Source: SZUA-584 sp964441275 (GTDB lineage Bacteria; Bacillota; Clostridia; Christensenellales; SZUA-584). From it: DNA of 64,000 nt. Under the pieces are notes generated by a model. The model worked only from the letters and a program-made list of their open reading frames with translations, was not told where the DNA came from and did not search any database. Positions 1-8,713 of the stretch are shown piece by piece; position 1 is the stretch's first letter; every line of letters begins with the position of its first letter. A program made the position numbers and the translations under genes. Location: contig CAYTUG010000003.1 in assembly GCA_964441275.1 (NCBI GenBank), positions 45,608 through 109,607 of the forward strand, written 5' to 3'.

Positions 1-172
1 TTTTTGCCCCGTTTGCGACAACTGTTACGGCACCACCGCCCGCCGCAGCTTCAACTGTTTCGTTTTCGGCGTCTGCCTGGGCAGCAGCCATATCCGCCTG
101 CATTTGCTGCGCTTTTGCAAGCATAGAGCCCATATTCATTCCGCCTCCGCCGTATGACTTTCTTTTTGCCAT
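1..172 (-). CDS. ybaB: YbaB/EbfC family nucleoid-associated protein (partial, N-terminal part)
   Basis: This is the first 57 codons of a gene that runs off the left edge. It starts at an ATG at 172 with a GGAGG site 8 bases upstream. The visible protein opens MAKRKSYGGGGMNMGSML and continues with the alanine- and glutamine-rich helix and the G-G-G-A-V turn typical of YbaB/EbfC, a small dimeric DNA-binding protein. It follows dnaX on the same strand with a 15-base gap, which is the standard dnaX-ybaB(-recR) order in bacteria and supports both calls. The C-terminal half lies outside the window. Confidence 0.85.
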   Translation of the reverse strand, partial: MAKRKSYGGGGMNMGSMLAKAQQMQADMAAAQADAENETVEAAAGGGAVTVVANGAK

Positions 173-187
173 AAATAAACCTCCAGC

Positions 188-1765
188 TTAAACTTTTTCT
201 ATCTCATTTTCGCCGAATAAGGTGTATATACTTGCCTCCGGCGGTTCTTTTTCATCCTCTTGCGTTAATATGCGAACGGACTTAATATCATCCGTTATTT
301 TTGCCAATGTGTCTACAATTACATTAAAAAACTTTGGCTGGCTTAGAAAATCCGCAGCTATCTTATCGTCTTTGCCGAACATAATCATCAATACATTGCC
401 CTGTTTTTTTGCCCACAACGCTTTTGCCGCATACGGGTATATAGGGTATGCATCTTGCTTAAGAGTGCCGAGCATCTTGCTGAGAAGCGCGTTTGCATCC
501 GTTGCGCTTCCAGCGTCTGTTTTAGCCGGTATGATATTCTCATCGGCTGCGGCCGAAACCGCAGATATTGTTTCCGTATGTTTTTTTTGCTTCTGCGCCG
601 CTTTTGTTTTAGCAATATCGGTTTCTACAAGCACCGGTTTGCGGTTTTCAAGCTTTGCAAGCCGGGCTTCAAGTTTTTCTATTCTAACAGAATCAGAGGC
701 AGAAATATCGTCTTCGGGAAACATTATATCCATTATTGCAGTTTCAAGAACTATATCGGCGCGAAGATTCTGCCTCATTTCGTATTCTTTTTGTATTAAA
801 ATATTAAGCGCGCGTATTGCCGCGGGTTTTGAAAATTTTCCGGCGTACTCTTTATATTCATCTTCTTGCGCGTCCGCTCCTACCGACATCCACATAATGC
901 GCCTGAAGGCGTCGGAAAGCGACTTTATCAGGGCGTGAGTATCCGCCCCCGCCGACAGCAAATCAGAAAGAAGCTTGAGCGCCGATTTTGGGTTATAATC
1001 CGCAATTGCGCTGATGAGCGCGCGGACATGCTCAATATCGCCGCTGCCTAACGCCGAAGCCGCATTTTTATTATTAATGTCTCCGAAAGCGGCGCATTGG
1101 TCGAGAATGCTAAGCGCGTCGCGCATGCTGCCCTGGGCGGCCCGTGCAATTGCAATAAGAGCGGCAGGTTCATATTTATACCCTTCTGCATCGCAAACCG
1201 CCTTTAAGCGTGCGGATATATCTTTTGTGCCTATGCGTCTAAAATCAAACCGCTGACAGCGGGAGAGAATGGTGGGCGGTAGTTTGTGAGGCTCGGTAGT
1301 CGCAAGTATAAATATCACATGCGAGGGCGGCTCTTCAAGCGTTTTTAAAAGCGCGTTGAACGCCCCTTTAGAAAGCATGTGTACTTCGTCAATTATGTAT
1401 ACTTTATATTTGCCAACTGCGGGAAGCAAGTTGACGCGGTCCCGAAGGTCGCGCACGCTATCCACGCCGTTGTTTGAGGCGGCGTCGATTTCTAAAATGT
1501 CCATAGAGGTATCCTCTAACGATTGTACGCACATTTCGCATTCGCCGCATGGCTCGGCGCCTTTTCGGTATTCGCAATTTATTGCACGGGCAAATATTTT
1601 GGCAAGGCTCGTTTTGCCCGTTCCCCTCGGGCCGGAAAACAGATACGCATGCGCTATTCGATTGTTTTCTATCTGCCCGGCCAACACTTTGACAATGTGC
1701 GCCTGCCCTGAGACGTCTTCAAACCGCTTAGGGCGCCAAGTGCGGTACAAAGCCCTGTATGCCAT
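188..1765 (-). CDS. dnaX: DNA polymerase III subunits gamma and tau
   Basis: This is the clamp-loader ATPase, 525 residues. The Walker A motif GPRGTGKT is at about 45-52. Four zinc-binding cysteines are at about 64, 73, 76 and 79, a Walker B followed by D-E-V-H is near 126, and the sensor-1 serine-arginine-cysteine (SRC) motif follows the TTEPHKLPPTI segment. The C-terminal part after about residue 370 is a low-conservation linker and tau-like domain. I chose the start that gives MAYRALYRTWRP, which has GGAGG 6 bases upstream; an in-frame ATG 24 bases further out lacks a site. No frameshifting slip site producing a short gamma form was recognised. It is probably co-transcribed with ybaB from a promoter at 1788-1817. 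Confidence 0.96.
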   Translation of the reverse strand: MAYRALYRTWRPKRFEDVSGQAHIVKVLAGQIENNRIAHAYLFSGPRGTGKTSLAKIFARAINCEYRKGAEPCGECEMCVQSLEDTSMDILEIDAASNNGVDSVRDLRDRVNLLPAVGKYKVYIIDEVHMLSKGAFNALLKTLEEPPSHVIFILATTEPHKLPPTILSRCQRFDFRRIGTKDISARLKAVCDAEGYKYEPAALIAIARAAQGSMRDALSILDQCAAFGDINNKNAASALGSGDIEHVRALISAIADYNPKSALKLLSDLLSAGADTHALIKSLSDAFRRIMWMSVGADAQEDEYKEYAGKFSKPAAIRALNILIQKEYEMRQNLRADIVLETAIMDIMFPEDDISASDSVRIEKLEARLAKLENRKPVLVETDIAKTKAAQKQKKHTETISAVSAAADENIIPAKTDAGSATDANALLSKMLGTLKQDAYPIYPYAAKALWAKKQGNVLMIMFGKDDKIAADFLSQPKFFNVIVDTLAKITDDIKSVRILTQEDEKEPPEASIYTLFGENEIEKV

Positions 1766-1787
1766 AATTTCCTCCTGCTTTGCGAAC

Positions 1788-1817
1788 ATAATATCATTTC
1801 AAGCGTTCGTTTGTCTA
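1788..1817 (-). promoter_or_regulatory. Candidate sigma-A promoter for dnaX-ybaB
   Basis: On the minus strand there is TAGACA, an 18-base spacer and TATTAT. The -10 box lies about 22 bases upstream of the chosen dnaX start codon, so the leader would be short. The -35 differs from consensus at one base. Confidence 0.5.
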
Positions 1818-1969
1818 TTCAATCGGACTTATGAGCCGGATTTTTCTAAATAAAAAGGGGCGATTTTGCGCTTGCTAATTAAAATTTTTGCAAGGTTAAA
1901 TTATATCTTTTTGGAAATCAACTGAAAAAGTCCGGATACTCTTTCGCAACACAAAAATTTTTGTTATGC

Positions 1970-1999
1970 TTGTATTGTAAACAATTGCAGGCTTATCAT
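1970..1999 (+). promoter_or_regulatory. Candidate promoter for rodA
   Basis: TTGTAT and TATCAT are separated by 18 bases and would start transcription near 2006, inside a long inverted repeat. Both boxes deviate from consensus, so this is a modest call. Its position relative to the repeat and the rodA ribosome site is what makes it plausible. Confidence 0.4.
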
Positions 2000-2002
2000 A
2001 TA

Positions 2003-2040
2003 GTAACAAATGTGTTATGCTTTAATAACATATTTGTAAC
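2003..2040. promoter_or_regulatory. 16-bp inverted repeat in the rodA leader
   Basis: The left arm 2003-2018 and right arm 2025-2040 pair over 16 positions with one mismatch and one G-T wobble around a 6-base loop. The inner half-sites read TGTTAT and ATAACA. The repeat ends 2 bases before the rodA ribosome site (2043-2051) and starts just after the proposed -10 box. It could be an operator at the transcription start or an RNA hairpin that limits access to the ribosome site. It has no T-tract, so it is not an intrinsic terminator. Confidence 0.6.
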
Positions 2041-2056
2041 ATAAGAGGTGGCATTT

Positions 2057-3283
2057 TTGAGATTTAAAATAGTTGACCCGAGGATGTTTAAATTTATTGA
2101 CTGGTTTCTATTTGGAATAATAATTGCGTTGTCGCTTTTTAGTTTGGTGGCTATCGCCAGCGCCCAGTCCGAGCCGCTTGCAGAGGGCACAGGCTCGCTT
2201 GCAGAGGCGTTTTCGCAGCTTAACCTATATCATATGCTGCAGCAGCTTGCGTGGCTTGGGGTTGCTTTGTTTGCAATGTTTATAGTATTGCTGCCGGACT
2301 ATCACGCAATAGGCGAATACTATAAATGGATATACGTTGTTATAATCGCCTTGCTTGTTTTGGTTCTTATCATAGGAAAAGAGGTAAGCGGAACTGTCGG
2401 TTGGTTCAGGATAGGCAATTCGGGCTTTCAGCCTGCCGAACTTGGCAAAGTTGCCATGATTATTGTTATGGCTCGTATGATTTCGGACAGAACCCGCGGC
2501 AAAGACGGCGGTATTACAAAACTTAAAGATATATTGCCGATTTTGGTTGTGTTCTTTGTTCCGGTGGGGCTGATAGCTATTCAGCCCGATTTTGGAACGG
2601 CAATGGTCTATACGTTTACGTTCTTTTCTATGTTATTTATCGCAAGGACAAGTATAAAACTAATATTGGGGCTCGCCGCCTCCATAGCCGGATTAGTGCC
2701 GCTTTTGCTGCTTGGATGGCAAAAGTCGAGGATAGATGTTTTTTTATATACTTTACTCGGTATAGTGCCGGAAGGCGCAACGGCGGAGGAAATCAGCAGA
2801 AAAGCATTTCAGTCGCTTCAGGCAAAAGATGCCGTGGGTGCGGGGCAGATAACCGGCAGAGGCCTGTTTTCGGTAAGCGGGGCAGGGCAGCTGACAAACA
2901 TACCCGAAAAGCACACGGATTTTATTTTCGCGTCTACTGCGGAATCAATAGGATTCATAGGGATTGCGATAGTTACATTATTGCTGTTCGTGCTGCTTTT
3001 TAGAACTATGTATCTTGCGAGCAAAGCAAAAGACGAATACGGCACTCTTATAACGTTTGGGGTTGCCGCGATGACTTTGTTCCATGTGTTTGAAAATATA
3101 GCAATGAACATAGGCGTTATGCCCATTACCGGAATCCCGCTTCCATTTTTAAGTTACGGCGGTTCAAATTTGCTTACAAATATGATAGCCTATGGATTAG
3201 TTATAAACGTTAGTATGCGACGGCAAAACTGGGGTACAAGCAGGGGGGGCATGCGTGGAAAACTGGGACGCGGATATTATTGA
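2057..3283 (+). CDS. rodA: Rod shape-determining SEDS glycosyltransferase RodA
   Basis: This is a polytopic membrane enzyme of the FtsW/RodA/SpoVE (SEDS) family, about 408 residues, which polymerises lipid II into glycan strands with a partner class B PBP. The C-terminal signature GIPLPFLSYGGSNLL and the DFIFASTAESIGFIG segment are family hallmarks. A basic tail follows the last membrane span. I chose TTG at 2057, which sits 5 bases after AAGAGGTGG; a GTG at 2048 would overlap that site. RodA rather than FtsW is preferred because a PBP2-type gene lies 7.6 kb downstream and no division-gene neighbours are adjacent, but FtsW cannot be excluded. The stop overlaps the next gene by 29 bases. Confidence 0.9.
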   Translation: MRFKIVDPRMFKFIDWFLFGIIIALSLFSLVAIASAQSEPLAEGTGSLAEAFSQLNLYHMLQQLAWLGVALFAMFIVLLPDYHAIGEYYKWIYVVIIALLVLVLIIGKEVSGTVGWFRIGNSGFQPAELGKVAMIIVMARMISDRTRGKDGGITKLKDILPILVVFFVPVGLIAIQPDFGTAMVYTFTFFSMLFIARTSIKLILGLAASIAGLVPLLLLGWQKSRIDVFLYTLLGIVPEGATAEEISRKAFQSLQAKDAVGAGQITGRGLFSVSGAGQLTNIPEKHTDFIFASTAESIGFIGIAIVTLLLFVLLFRTMYLASKAKDEYGTLITFGVAAMTLFHVFENIAMNIGVMPITGIPLPFLSYGGSNLLTNMIAYGLVINVSMRRQNWGTSRGGMRGKLGRGYY

Positions 3284-4088
3284 TACAATTAAAAAAAGAA
3301 AATCTGTGCGCACTTATGCCGGCAATCCGATATCACAAGAAAGCATATCCGAGCTTGAAGCTTTTTTTCCCGTTGCGCAAAGCAACCCTTTTGGCGCAAA
3401 GGTTAGGTTAGCTGTAATAAATGCGGGAATAAAAAAGGTTGGCACATACGGCTTTATTAAAGGCGCAAAAACCTTTTTCGGAGGATGGGTAAAAAAAGGC
3501 GGGTACGACTTGGAAGGGTTTGGATATTCGTTTGAAAAAGCCGTACTTTATGCTACATATAAAGGGTTCGGTACTTGCTGGTTGGGCGGGCTGTACGACC
3601 GCTCCTGCGTATCGAGGCACTTTTTAACCGAAGACGGGTTAATGCCTGCGGTTTCGCCTGTCGGTATTGCGGCGGAAAAGAGGGCTGTAATAGAGAGGAT
3701 TGTATCGGCCGGCGCGGGGGCTAAAAACCGCAAAGAGTTTGGCGAGCTGTTTATTGATAAAAATTTTAGCCCGCTTGAGCTGCCCGATTGCGCGCTAAAA
3801 ACTTGTCTTGAGATGGTGCGCCTTTCACCGTCCGCTTCAAACAGGCAGCCGTGGCGGGTTATAGTTGACGGTGGTGTGTGCCATTTTTATCTGCTGCGCG
3901 AAAAATACTATGCGGGCAACATCCTATTCGGATATGTTATGCAAAGGATTGATATGGGGATAGCGGCGTGCCATTTTGAGCTTACCGCAAAGCAAACGGG
4001 TTTGAAGGGCGGGATTGTTTTTGACGATCCAAAGCTGCTTGCAAAACAGCAAAAAGACAAGTTGGGTTACAGTTTTTCATGGCGTTAA
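3255..4088 (+). CDS. Nitroreductase family protein (TM1586-like)
   Basis: This 277-residue protein has the two-part nitroreductase arrangement: an N-terminal segment with the FMN-phosphate-type motif KRKSVRTY at about 13-20 and a second half with SPSASNRQPWRV at about 192-203, which matches the S-x-x-N-x-Q-P-W flavin-binding signature. It looks like the group of putative nitroreductases in which both halves carry remnants of the fold. The substrate is unknown. The GTG start at 3255 follows a G-rich site and lies inside the end of rodA, so the two are probably translationally coupled. The end converges with and overlaps a minus-strand gene by 4 bases. Confidence 0.8.
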   Translation: MENWDADIIDTIKKRKSVRTYAGNPISQESISELEAFFPVAQSNPFGAKVRLAVINAGIKKVGTYGFIKGAKTFFGGWVKKGGYDLEGFGYSFEKAVLYATYKGFGTCWLGGLYDRSCVSRHFLTEDGLMPAVSPVGIAAEKRAVIERIVSAGAGAKNRKEFGELFIDKNFSPLELPDCALKTCLEMVRLSPSASNRQPWRVIVDGGVCHFYLLREKYYAGNILFGYVMQRIDMGIAACHFELTAKQTGLKGGIVFDDPKLLAKQQKDKLGYSFSWR

Positions 4089-4465
4089 AATATATTTTCA
4101 AAGCGCACCTGCTCTATTTGCCGCAAATGCTCAATATAGTAACCCAATGCGGCAGCTTCGGACAAAGCTCCCTCCGCGTTTTGCGTCTTGCAAAAACTGT
4201 TTAAACGTGTAGCTGCTGCGGATATAAGGTCCACCTCTTCATGGTCGATAATTGCGCAGTATATTCTTTTTTGTTTATTCCAAGCAATATTTAGCTTTTC
4301 GGCCGAAGCGTTCGCTTTTTTCCAATCATTTTCGTTTATTGCCGCAACGACAGGTTCGAGAAGATTTTTTGTATTTTCGGTCACCCTGTTTATATATACG
4401 GTTTGCCAAACCGCACCCGCAACAAGCAGAAGCAATAAACATAAGGTTGTAATTCTTTTAGCCAT
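4085..4465 (-). CDS. DUF4363 family membrane-anchored protein
   Basis: This is a 126-residue protein with one N-terminal membrane span (about 6-24) and then an amphipathic helical domain with the motif NENDWKKANASAEKL, typical of the DUF4363 family. The role is not established. It overlaps the upstream DUF421 gene by 8 bases, and such DUF421-DUF4363 pairs are common in Clostridia, so the two probably work together at the membrane. Confidence 0.72.
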   Translation of the reverse strand: MAKRITTLCLLLLLVAGAVWQTVYINRVTENTKNLLEPVVAAINENDWKKANASAEKLNIAWNKQKRIYCAIIDHEEVDLISAAATRLNSFCKTQNAEGALSEAAALGYYIEHLRQIEQVRFENIF

Positions 4466-5162
4466 TTGTCATATTTCCTGTAACTTGCTTTCCATGGTAA
4501 TCCTGAAATATTACTTTTCCGGTTTCATCGCTTATCGCAAAGAATACATCGCGCACTTGTTTTATTTTGTGCTGTTTGAACAGCCGCATTAAATCTTGCT
4601 GCGTGTACCCTATTTTCTTAAAATTTGTTGGCTTAAACTTACCGTCAACAACAACGTCATAACTAAACCCGGGGTTTTGGGGGCTTATGTTTAAATCCTT
4701 GGGGTTAACCGGCCGCAATTCGGGTTTTAACAAAATGCTTAACTCTCCGTTGGTTTCGAGCACGGCATAATGAACGTCGTTTATATTAGAAACATTTTTT
4801 ACGCGCAGCTGCACAAAAAGATCGCTTAAGCTGTAGTTTAAATTTTTCAGCTCTTTATGGAGAACCACACCTTTTTCAATTACGATGCTTGGACATCCGG
4901 AAATAAAACCGCGCATTTTCTCGCTTTTTAACGATATAAAAGCTATTACGTTGTGCATAAACAGCAGCATAACAACGGGGACTATCCCATACGTTATGGG
5001 AACGCCCGGGCTGCTCATTGGGGTTACGGCAACTTCTGCTATCATTACAGCTATTATAAGCTCGAAAGGTTGCAGCTCTCCGGCTTGGCGTTTACCCATA
5101 AGTCGCATAACAAGCATGGCAAAAAGATATATCAGCACAGTTTTTATTATCACATTGAACAT
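4458..5162 (-). CDS. DUF421 (YetF-type) membrane protein
   Basis: This 234-residue protein has three membrane segments in the first 85 residues, including the family signature MRLMGKRQAGELQPFELI near 19-36, followed by a soluble YetF domain (about 90-230). The soluble part holds the RVKNVSNINDVHYAVLE-type segment of the family. YetF proteins are widespread in spore-forming Firmicutes, but their biochemical function is unclear. The ATG at 5162 has no strong ribosome site. The gene is divergent from nth. Confidence 0.85.
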   Translation of the reverse strand: MFNVIIKTVLIYLFAMLVMRLMGKRQAGELQPFELIIAVMIAEVAVTPMSSPGVPITYGIVPVVMLLFMHNVIAFISLKSEKMRGFISGCPSIVIEKGVVLHKELKNLNYSLSDLFVQLRVKNVSNINDVHYAVLETNGELSILLKPELRPVNPKDLNISPQNPGFSYDVVVDGKFKPTNFKKIGYTQQDLMRLFKQHKIKQVRDVFFAISDETGKVIFQDYHGKQVTGNMTNG

Positions 5163-5216
5163 GTATTTATTGTTTTTCGATGTACGGAAAATTATGCATT
5201 GAGCTTACGGCTATGT

Positions 5217-5245
5217 TTGAGTTTTGCCGGGCGGGCGAGTATAAT
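5217..5245 (+). promoter_or_regulatory. Sigma-A promoter for nth-obgE-yhbY
   Basis: TTGAGT, a 17-base spacer and TATAAT predict transcription from about 5252. This supports translation of nth from the GTG at 5276 rather than from any codon further upstream. Confidence 0.75.
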
Positions 5246-5275
5246 ATCAAATATCATATTGGGGGAAGAATAGTT

Positions 5276-5899
5276 GTGAGAGACAAAAAAAAGATTTTAA
5301 AAATGCTTGGCGAGCATTATAAAGACGCGCGCCCCGGGCTTTCGTATAGAAACGCTTTCGAGCTGCTTATGGCTACCATACTTTCCGCGCAGACAACGGA
5401 CAAGCAGGTAAATGCGGTTACCGGCGCTTTATTTGAAAGATATCCAAACGCACATAGTTTTTTGGAATTGAGCCAACAAGAGTTAGAGGAATACATAAAA
5501 AGCTGCGGATTTTACCGCACCAAATCAAAAAATATGCTGATTACAAGCCGTATTCTTGTTGAAAAATACGATGGGAAAGTGCCGCAGACGCTTGACGAAT
5601 TAACAAAGCTGCCGGGCGTTGGGCGCAAGACGGCAAACGTCGTTTTGTCCAATGCGTTCGGGATTGCCGCGATAGCCGTTGACACCCATGTGCTGCGGGT
5701 TTCTAACAGGCTTGGTTTGGCGAAAGCGAAAGATGCATATCAGACAGAACAGCAGCTTATGAAGGTTATCCCGAAACAGAATTGGTCGCAGGCGCATCAT
5801 TGGCTAATATGGCACGGCAGAAGGCTTTGCACGGCGCGAAAGCCAAACTGCGGCGATTGCTTTTTATACGAAATATGCCCCTTCGAGGGAAAGGTATAA
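5276..5899 (+). CDS. nth: Endonuclease III
   Basis: This is a bifunctional DNA glycosylase and AP lyase for oxidised pyrimidines, 207 residues. The helix-hairpin-helix LPGVGRKTA at 112-120 includes the catalytic lysine K118, and the catalytic aspartate is D136 in VDTHV. Four cysteines at 185, 192, 195 and 201 form the C-x6-C-x2-C-x5-C iron-sulfur motif. The GTG at 5276 is preceded by GGGGGAAG and lies 30 bases after the proposed -10 box; the open frame extends upstream of the promoter but cannot be translated from it. obgE begins 3 bases after the stop. Confidence 0.95.
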   Translation: MRDKKKILKMLGEHYKDARPGLSYRNAFELLMATILSAQTTDKQVNAVTGALFERYPNAHSFLELSQQELEEYIKSCGFYRTKSKNMLITSRILVEKYDGKVPQTLDELTKLPGVGRKTANVVLSNAFGIAAIAVDTHVLRVSNRLGLAKAKDAYQTEQQLMKVIPKQNWSQAHHWLIWHGRRLCTARKPNCGDCFLYEICPFEGKV

Positions 5900-5902
5900 A
5901 TT

Positions 5903-7171
5903 ATGTTTGTTGATATTGCAAAGATATTTATTAAAGCGGGCAACGGCGGAGACGGCTGTGTCTCGTTCAGAAGAGAAAAATATATAAGTGCCGGAGGTCC
6001 GGACGGCGGAGACGGCGGAGACGGCGGCGCTATTGTGGTTGTGGCGGACGTTGGTATGCGCACGCTTATGGATTTCAAATATAAACAGCGTTTTATTGCA
6101 CAAAACGGGGAATCGGGTAAAAAGAAGAACATGCGCGGCAAAACCGCAGACGATCTTGTTATAAAAGTGCCTGCGGGCACCGTGGTTCGGGATTTTGAAA
6201 CTGGGCGGGTTGTTGCCGATTTGCGCGAGGGGAGGCGGATATTGTTGCCGGGCGGAAGCGGAGGCAAGGGAAATGCCCGTTTTGCAACGCCAACAAGGCA
6301 GACGCCCAGTTTTGCCACGCCCGGTCGTGAAACAAAGGGCAGGCACGTTGTTCTTGAGCTTAAAACAATTGCGGATGTGGGGCTTATCGGATACCCTAAT
6401 GTGGGAAAATCCACTTTGCTCGCGGCTTCTACAAGCGCGCGGCCTAAAATAGCTTCGTATCACTTTACCACGCTTACCCCTAACCTTGGGGTAGTGCATA
6501 CGCATGACGGCGGGTTTGTGATGGCGGATATTCCGGGGCTAATTGAAGGCGCGCATAAAGGCTCCGGATTGGGACACGATTTTTTGCGGCATATAGAGCG
6601 CACCCGATTGCTTATACATGTGGTGGACGCTTCGTGCGCCGAGGGAAGGGATATTATACAAGACTATAATATAATAAGAAATGAACTGAGGGGATATTCC
6701 AAACAGCTTAATGAGCGCAAGGAGATTGTAGCCGTTAACAAAATGGACATACCCGGGGCAAAAGAGAATGCCCGGAAGCTGAAAAACTATTTGTCGCCGC
6801 TCGGAATAGAAACCTTTGAGATAAGCGCCGCAACAGGAAAGGGTATTGGCGAGCTTTTGGCGCATGTGAGCAAAACGCTTGGCACTATTGAATTGCCCGA
6901 ACCCATTTTTGAAGACGGGGTGATTGAAGAATGGGCTCTTGAAAAAGATGATACGGAATTTGAAATAGTTTTAAAAAATGGTGTTTATTATGTGCAGGGC
7001 GAGGTGCTGCTTTCAATACTGAAAAAAACAAACCCTAATAACCCTGATTCTATGCGGCATTTTCAAAAACTGCTTGTTGACTTTGGCATAATTAAGGCGC
7101 TGCGCAAAGCGGGGGTTAAAACGGGAGATAGCGTAAGCCTTGAAGGTTATGAATTTGAATTTATAGATTAA
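5903..7171 (+). CDS. obgE: Ribosome-associated GTPase Obg/CgtA
   Basis: This 422-residue protein has three domains. The glycine-rich Obg fold covers about 1-158, with GGDGGDGG repeats near 32-42. The G domain carries G1 YPNVGKST at about 164-171, G3 DIPGLIEG starting at about 209 and G4 NKMD. A C-terminal OCT domain covers about 345-422, a part found in Gram-positive versions. Obg binds the large ribosomal subunit and links ribosome assembly to growth state and, in Bacillus, to stress sigma activation. It lies between nth and yhbY in a tight group. Confidence 0.97.
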   Translation: MFVDIAKIFIKAGNGGDGCVSFRREKYISAGGPDGGDGGDGGAIVVVADVGMRTLMDFKYKQRFIAQNGESGKKKNMRGKTADDLVIKVPAGTVVRDFETGRVVADLREGRRILLPGGSGGKGNARFATPTRQTPSFATPGRETKGRHVVLELKTIADVGLIGYPNVGKSTLLAASTSARPKIASYHFTTLTPNLGVVHTHDGGFVMADIPGLIEGAHKGSGLGHDFLRHIERTRLLIHVVDASCAEGRDIIQDYNIIRNELRGYSKQLNERKEIVAVNKMDIPGAKENARKLKNYLSPLGIETFEISAATGKGIGELLAHVSKTLGTIELPEPIFEDGVIEEWALEKDDTEFEIVLKNGVYYVQGEVLLSILKKTNPNNPDSMRHFQKLLVDFGIIKALRKAGVKTGDSVSLEGYEFEFID

Positions 7172-7186
7172 AGAAGGTAAAAGAAT

Positions 7187-7474
7187 ATGCTAAACAGCAA
7201 ACAAAGGGCGGCTTTAAGGTCTATGGCTAATCTGTTAGAGCCCATACTTTTTATCGGTAAGGCGGGAGTTACGGCAAGCGCTATAAATTTAGCGGATGAA
7301 GCGCTTTTATCGCGCGAACTGATAAAAGGAAGCGTACAGCAAAACTCTCCGCAAGATGCCAAACAGGCGCTTGAGCAAATTTGCGACGCATTGCAAGCGC
7401 AACCTGTGGCAGTTTCGGGCAGAAAATTTGTGATCTATAGAAAGAACGACAAAAACCCGGTTATTAAGATATAA
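7187..7474 (+). CDS. yhbY: CRM-domain RNA-binding protein YhbY
   Basis: This 95-residue protein consists of one CRM domain with the FIGKAGVT loop (a GxxG-type RNA-binding loop) at about 23-30. YhbY homologues associate with pre-50S particles. It follows obgE by 15 bases with an AAGAAGG-type site, so the group holds two large-subunit maturation factors. It ends 6 bases before a convergent exporter gene. Confidence 0.92.
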   Translation: MLNSKQRAALRSMANLLEPILFIGKAGVTASAINLADEALLSRELIKGSVQQNSPQDAKQALEQICDALQAQPVAVSGRKFVIYRKNDKNPVIKI

Positions 7475-7480
7475 TTGAGG

Positions 7481-8686
7481 TTACGCGGCGCTTTTTATTA
7501 ACATTTCGATAAAGTATGCGGCTATGCCGGCTATAACCGCCGGTATTGCGGTTATAATTGTGGCGTATAGCGAGCTGCGGCTGTCTATAGCGAGCAGCGG
7601 AAAAAGCGCATCGCCGTCTTGTGATATTGAATTGGCAAGCAGCGCCGAAAAAGGCAAAATGCCTCTTGCATAAAGTGAGACAAATATCACCTGGGGACCG
7701 CAGCCCGGGATAAGCCCTATCAATACGCCGGCTATAACCGACGATAGGCCGGTGGTGCTTATCCAGCCGGCTATTATGGCTTCCCCGCCTATCAAAATAA
7801 CCGCGCATTCATAAATAAAGTGCGCAACAAACACCCACAGGCAAACAAAGGCGGTATCTTCGGCGTTGTGGATAAGAGTTTCTCTTATTGACGATAGCTT
7901 ATGCTCCGATGTTTCATGCCCCTCGTTTTTTACAATGCGTTTTGTAGCTATCATATATAATACGCTAAAAAATATGCCGGCGACGCCAATGTATACGCCT
8001 ATATTAGGAATACATAATGCGGTGTTTATATCAATATCCGCAAGAAGCAATATTCCAAGCACAAGACCTATGCCGATTAGCGCCCAAAAGACACGGCAAG
8101 CGATTTTATGGGTAAACAACATGGCAGTATGTTTTTCGTGGCTTTGTTTTTTGCTGTGGTGCAAAATCATATCCAAGCTATCACCGTTAGCGTGGCCAAC
8201 GTGTTTAGCCGGACAACTGTGTAATTTCGCGTGCACATCGGCAGGTACGGCTGCATTCTTTAATAACTTTTCACGTCTTTTTGAGAACCCTCCGTCAATT
8301 TTGAGAGCATCAACCGCATATCCGGATATAAGCGCCAGCACAAAACTGATTGCTGATATAATTATAAATGCGATAGGCCGCGTTGAAATCAATACGAATG
8401 CGGCATCTCCCATTGTTGCAATAAGGGTTGCTATTACCGTGCCGAAAGTAACGCTGCCTTTCAGATAAAGAGGCATGACGAAAATTGCGCCCCCGCAGCC
8501 CGGAGTAAGACCAAGCAGCGCGCCGAAAACAGGCTGCAATCTCTTTGTATTTTCGAGTTTTTGAACAAACCGGCCTTGTGTTTTGTAATTAAAGTATCCG
8601 AAAACAAGCAATACCACGCCAACAAAAACGCCAACCTCTAAAAAGGCACTTTGCGCTGCACCAATAAGCTTTTCGAAGAATAACAT
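7481..8686 (-). CDS. Putative 10-TM heavy-metal (manganese-type) exporter
   Basis: This 401-residue membrane protein is built as two related halves. Each half carries the motif LTPGCGGA or LIPGCGPQ, followed by a conserved G-D-A segment (MGDAAFVL and QDGDALFPL), which is typical of the putative manganese transporter/ArsP-2-like family. A cytoplasmic linker at about 145-190 is rich in histidine and one cysteine (HSCPAKHVGHANG and HHSKKQSHEKH) and looks like a metal-binding loop. Metal export is inferred from the family and the loop; the ion is unknown. The leader has a consensus promoter overlapped by an ArsR-type palindrome (8714-8727), which fits metal-induced expression. The ATG at 8686 follows GGGAGG. 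Confidence 0.82.
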   Translation of the reverse strand: MLFFEKLIGAAQSAFLEVGVFVGVVLLVFGYFNYKTQGRFVQKLENTKRLQPVFGALLGLTPGCGGAIFVMPLYLKGSVTFGTVIATLIATMGDAAFVLISTRPIAFIIISAISFVLALISGYAVDALKIDGGFSKRREKLLKNAAVPADVHAKLHSCPAKHVGHANGDSLDMILHHSKKQSHEKHTAMLFTHKIACRVFWALIGIGLVLGILLLADIDINTALCIPNIGVYIGVAGIFFSVLYMIATKRIVKNEGHETSEHKLSSIRETLIHNAEDTAFVCLWVFVAHFIYECAVILIGGEAIIAGWISTTGLSSVIAGVLIGLIPGCGPQVIFVSLYARGILPFSALLANSISQDGDALFPLLAIDSRSSLYATIITAIPAVIAGIAAYFIEMLIKSAA

Positions 8687-8713
8687 GCAGGCCTCCCGAT
8701 ATATTAAGCATAT

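Noticed and set aside
222..938. Long open frame on the plus strand antisense to dnaX
   Set aside because: It is the shadow of a strongly supported gene, lacks a ribosome site and has no family resemblance.
1790..2046. Possible SRP RNA upstream of dnaX, as in Bacillus
   Set aside because: The conserved SRP Alu-loop and GGAA/GCAG helix 8 sequences are absent from this gap.
2048..2056. GTG at 2048 as the rodA start
   Set aside because: It overlaps the AAGAGGTGG ribosome site, which is correctly spaced for the TTG at 2057.
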